Origin: Pleurostoma richardsiae
Lineage: Eukaryota > Ascomycota > Sordariomycetes > Calosphaeriales > Pleurostomataceae
Assembly: GCA_030052745.1 (NCBI GenBank)
Contig: JANBVO010000023.1
Coordinates: 535,763 to 599,762 of the forward strand
Length of the DNA stretch: 64,000 nucleotides
Reading direction: 5' to 3'
Shown piece after piece: positions 1-12,107 of the stretch. How positions within the stretch are numbered: position 1 is the first letter of the stretch; each line of letters opens with the position of its first letter. Both the position numbers and the translations under genes were made by a program. The notes under the pieces were generated by a model that ran no database searches, was not told the origin of the DNA, and saw only the letters and a program-made list of their open reading frames with translations.

Positions 1-3000
1 GGGTAAGAGGGGGAACAGAGAAAGGGTGTCAACCTTTCATGATTGTGGATGCGTCTGCCGGAGAGCAACGTCTGCGAGTCGCTCACTCAAATCTCTACCC
101 ATCGAACAGAGGGACCAGAACACGCTCTGTACACGTCCCTCAGGAGTCGAGCCCCTCCGAATGCTGCAAAGTATCCATATCCATCCCTACTTTAACAGAC
201 ACGTAAGATCCTAGACTGAAATGGAGTGTCTCGAGGTGCGCCTGAAAGCAGCAGGCCATCGGAGCTCCCTTGTCCGTCTTCCATCCGCCAGAGAAAAGAG
301 GATCGTCGCCTGGGCCGTTGCACGTCGTGACGAGAGACGAGCGCCACTCAACCGCAGATTTCCGGATGATGGGGCATTCCCGGGGCGAGGTTAACATGAT
401 TGTGCGGAGGACACTAGTCCACCAGTGCTGACAGGGCAGCGGACTGCTAATGGGCCACTTGGTTGGACGAGGAGTCCGAGCAGTTCGACGACGAGACCTT
501 TGAGGCGACGGCGACTTCCCTCATATTTGCTGCAGAAGAATGCAGCGTAAAGAAGTCATACTAGAGACACGAATCTTAGAGACCACTGGCTGTCAGCGCC
601 TCGATGCGTCTCCGGGGCCGTGACCAGGTAGATGGTGGCTGTCAGTCCGACTGCAAAGGGAGGCAACTGAACTTGTTGCACATTAGACCTCGGCATATTA
701 AGCCTCTGCGGGTAGATTGAGAGGGCCATTCTCATTCCTGATGGATGAGGCGGTGTAGTGTATAGGTACGGGAAAGTACCCGCAGCAGCCCGTTGTATCC
801 ACCGAGATGGCTTGGTAAAGTAGGTAGCCAGGGTAGCGTACGGTAGCGGTAGACCAGGGGCGGGTTGTTAGACTGTCTTCGGCCCGTCCATCGATAAGTA
901 GTCTATTTCGACTACCCGAGAGAGCCTCCTCGACCCGATCGCACAAAGCTTTTGTCGCTGAGCACCTCCTGCCGGCGTCTTTGCCTGCCACAACATCTTC
1001 CCCGCACTACCGTGGCACGACTCCGTGGAGAAGACGCCCCGAAGAGGAATTTCCAGCCAGTTTATGTGCTCCTCCAGGACAACCAGGCCGACTCCCACGG
1101 TCTCTGTGTGCCATGACCGGGTGCCACACCGGGGCGGTCGCCGGTAGGGGAGCAAACGATGCGGGCATATCCTGGCTTGCGTGATGGGCTTCTACGTCTC
1201 TAAAAGGCGCATAGGCATTGGGTCTCAGGGAGGTGCTTGAGTCTGCAGGCAGGGGAAAATGAACAAGCCGAGAGAGGAAGAGTCTAGACAGAGAGATCGG
1301 CATTTGATAGTCGTCCCGATCCAGACACAGCCGCAGGAGAAGAGAAATTCCCCATTGGGCCACTCACGGAGGGATGATAAGCCCGGAGGAGAGAGTGCTG
1401 CGAGGTCAAGCAGGGATACGAAATTGCGGGTGCCCGGTTATCGCATCGCAACGACCTAGCCGGCACGCCCTAAAAGCCACGGCGGCGATTCTGCCCGAAG
1501 GGAGGCAGTAGCGAAAGACGCGAAACGCAATTCGGAAAGGAGGTAGATCGAGGAGGGAGGGGAATTAGGAAAGGAGAAGAAAAAGAAAGCTCGACGACGC
1601 GTCATGGGCTCGAACAGGGGGTCCAAAAAGAGGAGACAGGCTCGGCGGTCGAGCTCGTCTTCACTCCTTCAGGCCCAGCCTGGGATCTCACAGCTTCCCA
1701 GCCACTGCGCCCTCTGCCTTTCGGCTTTGCGGGTATTGTTTTGCGGCTGGTCCCTCCTCCCCAGCATGCGTCATGCAAGTACGGTAGGGGGCCGTGTCTG
1801 AGGCATCTTCGGATCTGGGCTGGATGGATGCGTCCCTGAGAGGTTTACGAATGACTGACGCGGCTGGCCGCTTGCACTACCTATTTCCCCCAGCTACCTC
1901 ACCGCTGTCGAAACCTGGTCGCCTTAAGGCAACCAATATGGCACCGTCAAAGTCCAGATTGCGGATTGCTGCACGGGACTAGGCCACGCATGTCGAACCT
2001 CCCAGGCACCAACTCTCATCTCAAAAGGGGGGGTCTGGTAAACGGGCGACAAAGCAGCAACAGGAAATATGACATCTCAAGCTGTAACACGACGCTAACG
2101 CAGAGGGTGCGGGTGCATACATTCATCGATAGAACCAACGAGCCCACCATCCTGCATCGCCCGCAGAAGGATGCAAAGCAGCAGGCGAACGCCACAGCAG
2201 AGACAAGCCGGGGCCCATCAGCAGTTTGTTTGCTTCCCTTTCTCAGCCGGGGAGGTAACTCTTTCACGCCCTCTTGCTCGCCTTTCCCACCGGCTCTCCG
2301 CATGCGCTCCCCCCCGGTCTCTGCAAGCGGGCGTGGTCCCCCCGCCTGGGCCCGGTCCGAGACAAACATTTTCTCCATAGTCTCGGGAGCCTCTTTTCAG
2401 GAGGAGCGGGAGGATGGCCTCCATCCCGTCGCCCGGCGCACCCAAGCGAGGAGGGATGGCTGGCGGCACCACGCCTCCCGCCCAGGGGCAGCAGCAGCCG
2501 CCGCCGCGTGAATGACGAGAGCGTGACGACATCCTGACGAGAGGCATTCTGGAGCTATATAGCAAATCGTCAGCCGTCCAAGGGGCGGGCATCGAACTCC
2601 AGATATCGAGCAACACACTCCTCCTTCTCGCTCTCCTCCTGGTCGGCTCAGAGCACACCCCGCGACAGAGAGGAAGAACGACGGAGAGGTCGCCGGACGA
2701 GCAGGCCAAGGACAACGACGATCGCTCCACAGGGGCCACCACCACCACCACGCCCGCTCGATGTATTCCTGGCCCTCGGGTACCGGCAGAAGGAGGGGTG
2801 AACGTCCGGCCCTAGCCAAGTAGCGGTCGAATCCCATGGGAGGGATTTGCTCCAGCGGTGGTGGTCACATCGCTCCCCCCTGTCATAAGTCGTCAACTGC
2901 CGCGCGAGAGGCAGATGAAGATACCTGGATATGGGCTTGTAGGAGAGCCTCCCACCGGATTCATGGATCGGCCGAAGCTACTGCAGCCGTAGCGCGCTAC

Positions 3001-3710
3001 GGGTGCCCCCCTTCCTGGTTTGTTGAGTGCATCAAAGAGGCAATAGGGCCTTATGTGGAGCTGTATCCCCAAGATGCAGCAAGGCTCAACACCACGCTTC
3101 TGGCGACGGGACCTTTCCACAGCTGTTCATTGGCAAGCTTAGAGGTTGCAGGACTGCTGAGGAGAGACATGCGGTGCGGATTGCCATTGATCCTATAGGA
3201 CAGTGCCAGCAAGGCGACTATTGTTTCCGGGTGACACTGCACAGAACTGTCAGTTAGGATCCGGCGCCTTTTCACTCATGGACACAACATACGCATACCC
3301 TCTTGCTACGGCGTGGCAGGCGACGTCATATGCCACTCGACTAGCTGGACTATTGACTGTCTTCAATGAGAGCGACGAACACAGCCCTCAGTTGCAAGCT
3401 AGCCAAGAGAGGGCGAAGCTTGCGAGCGGGTATGGAGTCAATGCAAGCCATTTATGACCTGGCCGCTATTCCATTGGGTAGATCAACGCGAGCTAAACTA
3501 TGCAGACTCAACGCCCTGAGCAGCCTGGTTGTCAAGATGCTACCAGAGAGACGCCGACAGCCCATGTCTTGTACGTACATGAGGCCCCTTATTTTGGAAA
3601 AACCAAGCAAGAACTTTTATAAACCAACGATGCAGACTAGTCCAAAAAAGGTCACTCCAGCTCTCCAGATCCCTCCGCGGAAGCTGGGCTACCACAGCCT
3701 GGAAAACGCC
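1..3710. other. Gene-free interval at left edge
   Basis: I see no supportable gene here. Open frames on both strands are short, overlap each other in several frames and match no family I recognise. The stretch is GC-rich with purine tracts near 1530-1580 and a pyrimidine/purine mixture near 2200-2700. It lies downstream of the 3' end of the minus-strand dioxygenase, so it holds at most that gene's 3' UTR at its right end and possibly regulatory DNA of a gene outside the window. Confidence 0.5.
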
Positions 3711-5106
3711 TCAGTTCGGATACTTCCGGAGGGGGAAGAAGGCATCCGGCATGGGCTCGAGATGCCATACGCGATCGGCGGCTGGGCGCTCGAAGGCGTC
3801 GCACCACTCGCGCTGGAGCGGCTCTGGGATGGCCCACCCGCGCTCGGAGCTGCGCAGCCGCATGCGCACCAGATGGCGCTTCTCGGTGGAGTGCTCGCCA
3901 TTGACGAATCCCTCGCGGCGGTGGAGCACCGCCAGGTTGTTGATGAAATGCATGTCGCCCGTTTGGGTGGTGATCTCCACCTCCGTGGCGCAAGCGACGG
4001 CCTCGATGGCGTCCAGTGCCTCCATCTGCCGGGGCGTGAGCGCGGGGAGCTGTGGCTTGCGCGGGTGGTTCACGCTGCCCAACAGCGCGGCACGGCCAAA
4101 GTTCATGATGAGCTTCGAGTCATGATGGAAAACGACGGGACGGCATTGGAACCTAGGACTTGTTGGGTGGGCAGATGTGTCAGCCTCTTTTGAGTTGACA
4201 CTCCTGGCTAGGGTTGTCTCGGGGAAACTTACAGGGCAAACGGCCAGTCGGCTCTCGCCAAGGTGCGGATGATGTCCGGGCGACGAGCAGCAAGGATGTT
4301 GTAGACCGTGTAGGCTGAGGCAATGATGCACTTGCCGCCAGAGGCAGCAGTGCTTCTTGTGAGCCAGCCAATCACGTCTCCCGACTCCTCGTTGTGGAAC
4401 GTCTGGGACGCCGATCAGTCTGCGGCCGCTTCTCTGCTGGGACATGAAAGCACTCACAATAGGGTCAGTCGAGTGGCGGTGGTGGCTCCGACGAGCTCGA
4501 GTGCTGCTGTCGGCAACAATATGGACTGGAGATCCTTGTTCAGCTTTGGACGACTGGCAAGCGTCAGTCGGGGGCTCACTCACCGAGCATGTTACCGCGG
4601 CTATCCTGGCACGCCCGCTGGTCGGCAATGTAGGACTGGACGCCCAGATAGACCAGGGTGAGGTCCTCGACGGAGAAGTTGCCAGCCTGGGCGCCACGGA
4701 CGAGGCAAAATCCTCGGCCGTGGTAGAGATCCTCGCTCAGGGCGTCAAGTTTGGTACCGAGGACGGGCATAGGGAAAGTCTTCCGAGAGACAAGGTCTCC
4801 GTCCAGTTCCAAGCCTGCGAGCGTGTCATTAGATTTCTGTAGCACTCTTCTAGACTTGTTTTGCTCACTCTTGAAGTGCTCAAGACCTAGTTTGATCTCG
4901 GTGATGTCATCGGCAGTCAAAGTCAAGACATATTCGGACTCATTGACAATCTCAGACCCTGTGAAGGCAAGCTTGCTGTCAAAGCTGACAGGAAAGCCGG
5001 CTGGCAGAGGGTCGATCTCGGCCTGGTTAGCTGCCGGGAGGGTGAAGTTCTGGGCAGCCACGCCAGCGGAGGTGGCAAGAACCGGTCCAAGATTCTGGGA
5101 TGCCAT
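3711..5106 (-). CDS. TauD/TfdA-type Fe(II)/2-oxoglutarate dioxygenase
   Basis: Predicted non-haem iron oxygenase of the TauD/TfdA (clavaminate synthase-like) superfamily, expected in the cytosol; the substrate cannot be read from the sequence. Five exons on the minus strand: 5106-4869, 4814-4584, 4525-4458, 4402-4233 and 4152-3711. They are joined by GT-AG introns of 54 to 80 bases and give 382 residues, the usual size for fungal members. The metal triad is visible: H182-N-E184 in the segment TFHNEESGDVIGW, and H313 in GDMHFINNLAVLH, followed by the Arg-rich RHLVRMRLR stretch that usually carries the 2-oxoglutarate-binding Arg. The N-terminal part (LELDGDLVS, GRGFCLVRG, SVEDLTLVYLGVQSYIA) is typical of the fungal branch. 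The start chosen is the first in-frame ATG before the conserved region; an upstream open frame lacks an ATG. Intron 1 (4815-4868) is 54 bases and stop-free, so retention would add 18 residues. Confidence 0.88.
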
Positions 5107-5729
5107 GACGATGTTGACGAAGTGGGTGGGCTGCTCTTCCAAGTCAGAAGGGTAGTTGCTCTTCTACCACTCACGGAGACGGTCGAACTTGCCTAGTGTA
5201 TGACCTGGCCGAGAAGTATTCTGTTGGGGCAGCTAGGCAGATTGAGATGCTCAGATGAAGCAGCGATTCTTGTGAGAAGGATGTAAGATGACGGTGAAGT
5301 TCAGGGGCTCTTGCTTTGAGATCCGGGGTTGATGATGGTTCTTCCCCCTTAACTGAGCTGGAGCGTTGGACCCTTTTTATATTAGGAAACCTGCGTGAAG
5401 AAGAACCTCGCGAGTCGGCATACGGTGTCCCTGATGCGTTGTCGAACGGACCGGGCAGGCCACAAGCGAGGTGGAAAAAAGGAAGATCGACGGGATCGGA
5501 GGTTACCTGACTGGACCTGGGATGCCTGCCGACGCACCACCCTCGACAAGTCGGCTCGGGAGAGCAGTTGCAGACGTTCTACAAACTGGGAAACGCGCGA
5601 ATCGCTGAATCTCGCGGATGAAAGAGGCTGAAATGAAGACAGGGTTCCAGGTTGGTGTCGGAGGAATGATGTAAGGCACACTAAGAATCTGCAGGGGACT
5701 GACGAGACGCCACAGCTCACACCCTTCGA

Positions 5730-5763
5730 CAGCAGCAGCAGCAGCAGCAGAAGCAGCAGCAGC
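5730..5763. repeat. CAG/CTG trinucleotide repeat
   Basis: Seven uninterrupted CAG units, then one AAG-type interruption and four further CAG/CAA units. In the minus direction this reads as a Leu run in one open frame, but no flanking coding signal supports translation. It lies about 620 bases upstream of the dioxygenase start and is a likely length-variable microsatellite. Confidence 0.8.
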
Positions 5764-8042
5764 AATGAATGTGGCAGGGGATGGTGAGAGTCGGTGAAAA
5801 AGGGGGCAGCGGGGGCATGCGGATCACAGCCTCGTGCATATGCCTCCCGGATCAGTGATGTGGAAGGGGGGCGTTTCTTCCTGTCCTCGATGTCGAAAGC
5901 AACAGCAGCAACGGCCACTGTCTCGTACAACGTTGTCCTCAAAGCTTTGCTATATGTTGTCACTCCCGGCCACGGCGAAGCTGGACGGCCTAGAAGCAGT
6001 CAGGTGCCTCGCGTGCCAAGTTGCCGTATATTGGGTCCGGTGAGAAACCTCCCAACGTCCAGTCGTGCTTTGCTCTCTCGCCTAGACTGATGGCAGCATG
6101 ATGTAGCTACTGCGTGCTGACTCGCTCACATGAGGTGGATGGAGTACGTGGTACAGCATGCGGTTTGCTGCCGTGCTCACGAGCTGATGTCAAGTTGACC
6201 GCCGATGAGCGAAGGGCGAGGGGGGGAAAGGCATGTACCGGGGGGCGGAGGGAAAAGCAAGCAACGGCTGGATAGCCAGGAAAAAAGAACCAAGCACCGG
6301 GTGCGCGCAGATGACACCGCAGCTTTGGCCTCGAGGGGGCGGACTACCAGCGGCGGAAGGCCGAAGCTGAGAGATCTCGATGAGATGGCGCCCGGGGGGA
6401 GAGCTGTGCCTTCAGACACCTGATTCGGTGTCTTCGTTCTCGATGGCGGATGTCTGTTGTCAGGGAAGGCTGCTCTGCAGCGGGCCGGCGACGTAGTTGT
6501 GGCTGCGCGGCCAAGTAGCAAACATCTCCAGAAAGGGGGGAGGCCAGGGGGAGGGGGTGTTGAGAGGTGCAGGCGCGGGTAGGGAAGATGGAGGCCGCGA
6601 GGTACCTCGAGGTAGGCAGTGTGCGGTGCGTATATATCTGCATATATACGGACTCGCCCGATACTGAACAGAGCAAGGCACACGCATGTATGCGGAACCC
6701 GGCAAGAGGGGAGCGCGGAGGCATGCAAGAATAGGAGAGATGTCGTGAAGAATTGTCAAGGTTACCTCAGGTAACCGTTAGCTGAACCACAGCCTCCCTT
6801 ACATTGGAGGTGGGCTATTCCCGCCTGGGGGGGCCGCCATAGAGAGACATGGCCCACGACCGGCCTGGGCTGCTTTTTTTTGTTCCCCTTCGTGCCGCTC
6901 CAGGATGGCCGCATATGCGGCGGGCAATTGGAGAGGCCGGCCACCAGGCGGCCCACGGAGAGATGCTCACAATTGACCGATCTGGCGATGTAAGGCCAGG
7001 CTCGTGTGTGGCAGCCAGCAAATACCAGGCGCAGGGGACAGTCACTGGACTGCAGTTGGTGTGCGGATTAGCACCTTTAACGCAATTAGCCAGGCGCACC
7101 GGCGTATTGCGGGTCTCTGGCGAAAGATGGATGGGGTTGGATGTGCAACAAAAAACCGTGCAGTGAGGAGGTGATGGTGGTGGTGGTGGGGAGGGCGGCG
7201 CCGCCGGCGGAGTGGTGGAGGGCCGCAGCAGCAGAGACCTATGGGCCGGCATGCAGCGAGCTGTTTGTCTCACGCCTCCTTTCCGTGACCGGCTTGGGGT
7301 CGTCAGCATGTCACGCCGCGGATACGGCGTCTGCTTCCGAAGGGTGTCGCGGCCGGGAAGGGGAGACCCATGGAGAGGGCGATCAAGGGGTAAGACACCG
7401 ACCGAGACTGCGCTGCACGTCGGGATTCGCGGGCTGGTTGACGGTGGTCAAAGCCGCCGAGATGAACGCATCGTGAATAGGTGGCGGACTGGGGGAGACC
7501 CAATGCGGTCTCTGCCGCAGATCCTGCTATGCAATGCAGGTTTTGTCTTTGCTGCTGTCTCTGATTCCCGGACGTCTGTCCTTGCGACGACTCGCCTATT
7601 TCCCCCTCCCGGGACCGCTATCCGCCGGTACACAGCAGCTGGTCGTGCGACCACCGACATAGAATAGATGGAATGTACATGTAATTGCGTGTAATTACGA
7701 GCCCCCGTATCTCTCGCGCTCTCGCGCTCTCTCGAGCTGAGCGCTGCCTTAGTGGCCGACGGGCCACAGTTGCAGCCGGGTCTGTCAAGATTTTCCCCGG
7801 CTGCCAGGGTATGGAGCCGCAAGGTTTCTTTTCTTCTTTTTCTTCACCGATCAGGGATCGATGACTTTTCTTTGCTTCTTTTCTTCATCGCTCAGAGATG
7901 GGTGGACGGGGTAGCGAGATGGGGAAACGCAGAAGTAGGTTGCGCCTCCATGTTACCCTGGCGCAGGGTGCATACTAGTAGTACATGAACCTCCGGCGTG
8001 TCTGGGGCCAAGCGTCTGCCTCAGAAACCGGGTAAAGCGAAG

Positions 8043-8071
8043 CTGTCAACTGTCAAGTGTCAAGTGTCAGG
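8043..8071. repeat. Short tandem repeat, TGTCAAG unit
   Basis: Four near-identical 7-base units (CTGTCAA, CTGTCAA, GTGTCAA, GTGTCAG) in direct tandem in gene-free DNA downstream of the transcription-factor gene. No function is evident. Confidence 0.7.
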
Positions 8072-8914
8072 CGAGATCTGGACACGGCAAGGCAATGAGG
8101 CAAGGCGAGATTTGCCTGCGCGCTGGTAAGCTTAACTCGCGCTGTAAATCCCCGGGCCGGCTCAGCTCGAACTGGCAGTTACAAGACTGCATGTTATTCA
8201 CGCCTTCGAGTAAGTGCCCTGTCTATGCCCCGTCCTCGTGATCCCGAAATGCACCTAGTACTCGCCGAGTAGCTCTTCGCCGACTCTTATGCCGCGACCC
8301 TGTGATGTAGAAAAAAGTAAAGAGCCAGACGAAAAAAAGAAAAGATGAAAGAGGAGACCCATGCCCCCGTTTGTTGCACCGCCGCCGCCTGCATGCTGAA
8401 GAACCGAATGAAAGGTGTTGAAGAAGGAAAGGATGTGATTTCTGAGAATCTGCAGGCCTCCCCTCAAGACGACCGCCATTCTCCATCCGGCCAGGACTAG
8501 TCCCCCTCGGGTGAGACGTGCTTGCAGCTAAGGTAAGGTAAGGTCGCCGCCCACCATAGCGAGACAGATGATACTGTCGAATGACAGCGCACATCAGCTG
8601 CCTGCCGCATATATCAATAAGACATGCCAGCTGTGAAGCATCAAAAATCGAGAGGGCCCTGAGTGCAGAGAGGGGGAGCTCCAGCCAGCCCCTTGTGACT
8701 GCACAGTCTACCTTACAGCCCCCGCTCTCTACCAGTCCGTGCCTTACCATTGCCCGCCAAGCTCTGTCCTGCTGACGAATTGTATCTGCCGCTCTTCAGC
8801 TCTCGTCCCTGTGTGTCCCTTTTTCGTTCTGCTGCATACCGACACCGGGCGTCCTTCCACATCTGGGCCTATCGCGTCGCACAATTCAGCCTATGACCGG
8901 CCGGTCCCGCCAGT

Positions 8915-11900
8915 TTAGATCGTCTCCCGCGGCTGCCAGCTATGCTGGAACAGCTGGCTGATGAAGTAGTAGTCATTTTCAAAGTCCTGTTCGTGCCACA
9001 GGTCCTCCCATTCCCGCTCTGCAACATTCGTGGTCAGCACTGGTAGTCTTCCATGGATTCCGGACTGTGCTGCGTCCTGTCCCTTCCTGTTCCGCATAGG
9101 CGGAGGAACGATTGCTAGCTACGAGTCTTGGGGAGGTGGGGTGGGGGCCAGGCTTACTGTGTTCAGTGGCATAGTCTCTGGTGTATCGAACGAATGCAAT
9201 GTTCGAGTCATCAAGCTCTGCCAGAGTCTGCAGGTCCTGATCCTTACACTCCGCAGAGAAGGGAAAGACACCCTTGTTGCAGTAGTGGAAGTACGCCAAA
9301 AGGACATTTGCACCTGGCGCTCGTCGTTAGCGGAGGAGTGCCAGCGGAGTTTCCCCCCAACAAATATAACGCCACGCCGCTCCGGGGTTCCCCTCTCTGT
9401 CCTCACCTTGATGATACTGCCGAACCATGTCTTCTCTCGCAAAGCGCCGCTACAAACACGACCCCGGAATCAGCCTTTTTGTTTCGTTCTATGATGCAGT
9501 ACACTGCCCCCTCTCGGCGAGAAGACAGCCGCGGGCGCCTCACCTTCATCCCATGTTTCCTAGCATATCCGGCGTCATGTTTCGTGATGAGAGCCACGTT
9601 GTGGAGCAAGATGAAGGTCACGAGATACGTCGTGAGCCATGTCCTCTGTGCCTTCTTCTGCGTAATTGTCTGCAGAGTCTCCAGAGTGTCTCGGCGAAGC
9701 TTCGGTAACGTCTGGTGCAAAAGAATGGAGTCTATCTGGGCGCCCATGACTGGCGGCAAAGGGATGCTTCCCCTAAGCGGGCTCGTGTCATCCATAATGT
9801 CATGAGACATACCTAGAGTCTCGTCCCCGACGATCTCAAACGACTTTGTCGTCAGCCGGATCGACATCCAGAGGTCGAGCGTGCTGCGGATGAGCTCCCT
9901 CTCCTCCTCACTTGTGGAAGGATGCCGCATGACCTTCATAGCGAGCCCATACGTCTTCCACAGCAGCTTCTCTCGGGGCCCCAGAAGATGCTTGCAACAC
10001 TCAACTAACCCGCGCTTAATGTAGTTATCGTAGGCGCTTTTGGCCTCTTCCATATCCACAATGGCATACGGCGGAATCGGGACAGACCTCTTGACACCGT
10101 CGACAACCCAGGAACGCTCAAGTTTGTCGCCTTCCTGCGGTATGAACTGGCGAACCTTGAGTTGGACAAAGTCCCCCGTATACCCTTCAGTGACCCTGAT
10201 TGTCTTGATCTCTGAAGACGCCCAGTTTCCGATGTCGTCGAGAATGCTGTCCTTCCACCGCTGCGTCCACTCGTATCCCTCGACCTGGCCTGGCTTGAAC
10301 AACTTCACGTCTGTGATCTTCCAGCGTCTGCATGGGAGCCTCCAGATCTTCGAACCAGACACCCTCTTGCATTTTAAACAGGGAGCCGTCTCGTCGTCCT
10401 CCGGCGCGTCAGTATCAGGTTCACACTACTAACAGTTAGCACAGTGAGCGAGGCACTCGGGAGCATGCAAAATCTTGGAGTTGCGTGGTTGCGGGTAGTC
10501 TGGGGAATCCATACCCTGATCCGCTGCATTCGGCATCGGATGCAGCTACCTATCTTCCTTGTGTGTGCAGTCTGCTGCCTAGCCATGTGTGTTTTGAAAG
10601 GGCCTCTCTTCGCCGGAGGGGGCCGTTGGTTGGGGAAAACGACATCTAGACCTGATGTACGGGACTGCAAGTCGACCCTTCCCGCATGGCCTGGGCTCGT
10701 TGTCTCCACCGCCAGATAGCCTGGAACGCGGCCAAAACCCGAAGATGCTCCCAAGCTTCTTGGTTCTGTCGGAGCGAAAGACGAAGCACCAGTGACCGGC
10801 ATGACGCCGCCGAGATATGGTAGACCGTTGTCGGTCAGACCGCTCGACTGCGGCTTACTTTGCGGCCCACCTTGTGGTCCGCTGGCTGGAAATCTACTTT
10901 CTGTATCCTGGGTTCTGGAGAACCTCGAGTCTGCGATGGCGACAGGATACACCATGTCCTCTCCAGTGGTAGTGGGTTGCAACGGCGGATATTCCCGCAG
11001 ATTTGGGGTGGAATCCCACGCGAAAGATGCCGGTTGAACATCGTTCACATCTATAGTGCCACTGGACGCAAAAGGCGCCTCACCCAGAAGCGGAGACGTC
11101 ATTTCGGCTTGGTAAGGTCTGCTGTCGACGTAGTCGAAAGATGTTGAGGTTGGAACGGATTGGTACCCTTGCACTGTCAGCTGTTTCGTAGGCTGTCTGT
11201 CAAACGATACACTCACCCGAGGGAGTCTCATATCCGGAACACGGCGTGCAGAAGGGCATCTTGGTGATGATTTGCCCCAGGGTTGAGCCCCCGATATTCC
11301 AAGGCGACCAGTCAGCCTCGGCAACGATCGCGGAGCCATTGCCACCATCATCATCAACTCGTGAAGGCGTTCGTGGCACGAGACACTTCTCCTGGGCTTC
11401 ATGGCTGAGCACATTATGCTGATATGGAGAAGGCATGATGGCATCTGGGCTCTGCAGGCGCGGTCTTTTGGGAGATTGTTGGTTGTAGACGTTTCCAAAG
11501 TCGACCAAGACAGAGACAGGAACCTTGAGAAGAGTGGAAGCCTGTTCCAGTATATTCTGGGGGTTCGGCTGGCTATTAAGCTCCAAGAGTTTCCTCACCG
11601 GTACATTAAGGGCCAAGGCAGCTCTCTCAAGGATGAACCGGTCGTCTGGAGTCGATGAGCTGTGGAGCCCAGAAGAGGGCACGAGGGAAGTACCGGTGAG
11701 CACTGGCTCGGGAGATGGAGGCTCCTCATAGCCGTACGGCCGGCGCCTCTTAAGACTGGGATGACTCTAGACGACGATCAATTTACCGCACATTAAGCAA
11801 CGTGGGGGATTGGAGATGAGGATGGGGCTAGCAGTGTGAAGTCCGCCGAGTGCGTGCAGAGTCTGGTAACAGGGGTAGGCAATGTAAAACGACACAAGCC

Positions 11901-12107
11901 CGAGACAACAAGGGGCGGAGAAGTCTTGGGATCCGAAGACAGACAGACGTAGACGGTTAAACAAGAATGGAATGCAATGCTGGCTGGACATCTGACAGCC
12001 CGGAGGAAGTCTCGAATAAAGAGGGTGGTGAGGGAAGGTAGATCGGGGTTATACTCGATGCAGTCTGCCGCCAACCGAGAAAAGGAACAGAGCGCTCTTA
12101 CCATCAT
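8915..12107 (-). CDS. Zn2Cys6-type fungal transcription factor, zinc cluster in mid-protein
   Basis: Predicted nuclear DNA-binding regulator. Proposed exons (minus): 12107-12102, 11766-11217, 11173-10515, 10425-9544, 9449-9407, 9313-9158 and 9018-8915. Together they give exactly 800 codons (799 residues). Joining exons 3 and 4 over an 89-base intron (10426-10514, with a perfect TGCTAAC branch) assembles a binuclear cluster: C396-x2-C399-x6-C406-x14-C421-x2-C424-x12-C437. The third Cys is the first codon after the intron. An NLS-like KRRRP lies near the N-terminus. The cluster is preceded by about 390 Ser/Pro-rich residues and a basic KRGPF...RQQTAHTRK stretch, and followed by a conserved-looking helical region (about 440-760). 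Most family members carry the cluster near the N-terminus, so the central position is unusual. The first coding exon (ATGATG then GTAAGAG) is in frame but only 6 bases long, so the true N-terminus is the weakest part. Target genes are unknown. Confidence 0.8.

Larger units (their letters stand above)
5107..8914. other. Gene-free interval, 3.8 kb
   Basis: No gene is supported between the dioxygenase start and the transcription-factor stop codon. The dioxygenase promoter must lie in the left part. The interval contains a CAG trinucleotide run (5730-5763), a CT-rich stretch near 7590-7740 and a short TGTCAAG tandem repeat near 8043. Open frames are low-complexity and appear in several frames at once, which argues against coding. 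Confidence 0.5.

Noticed and set aside
140-397. 85-codon minus-strand frame with protein-like texture at the left edge
   Set aside because: No family resemblance and no supporting exons upstream.
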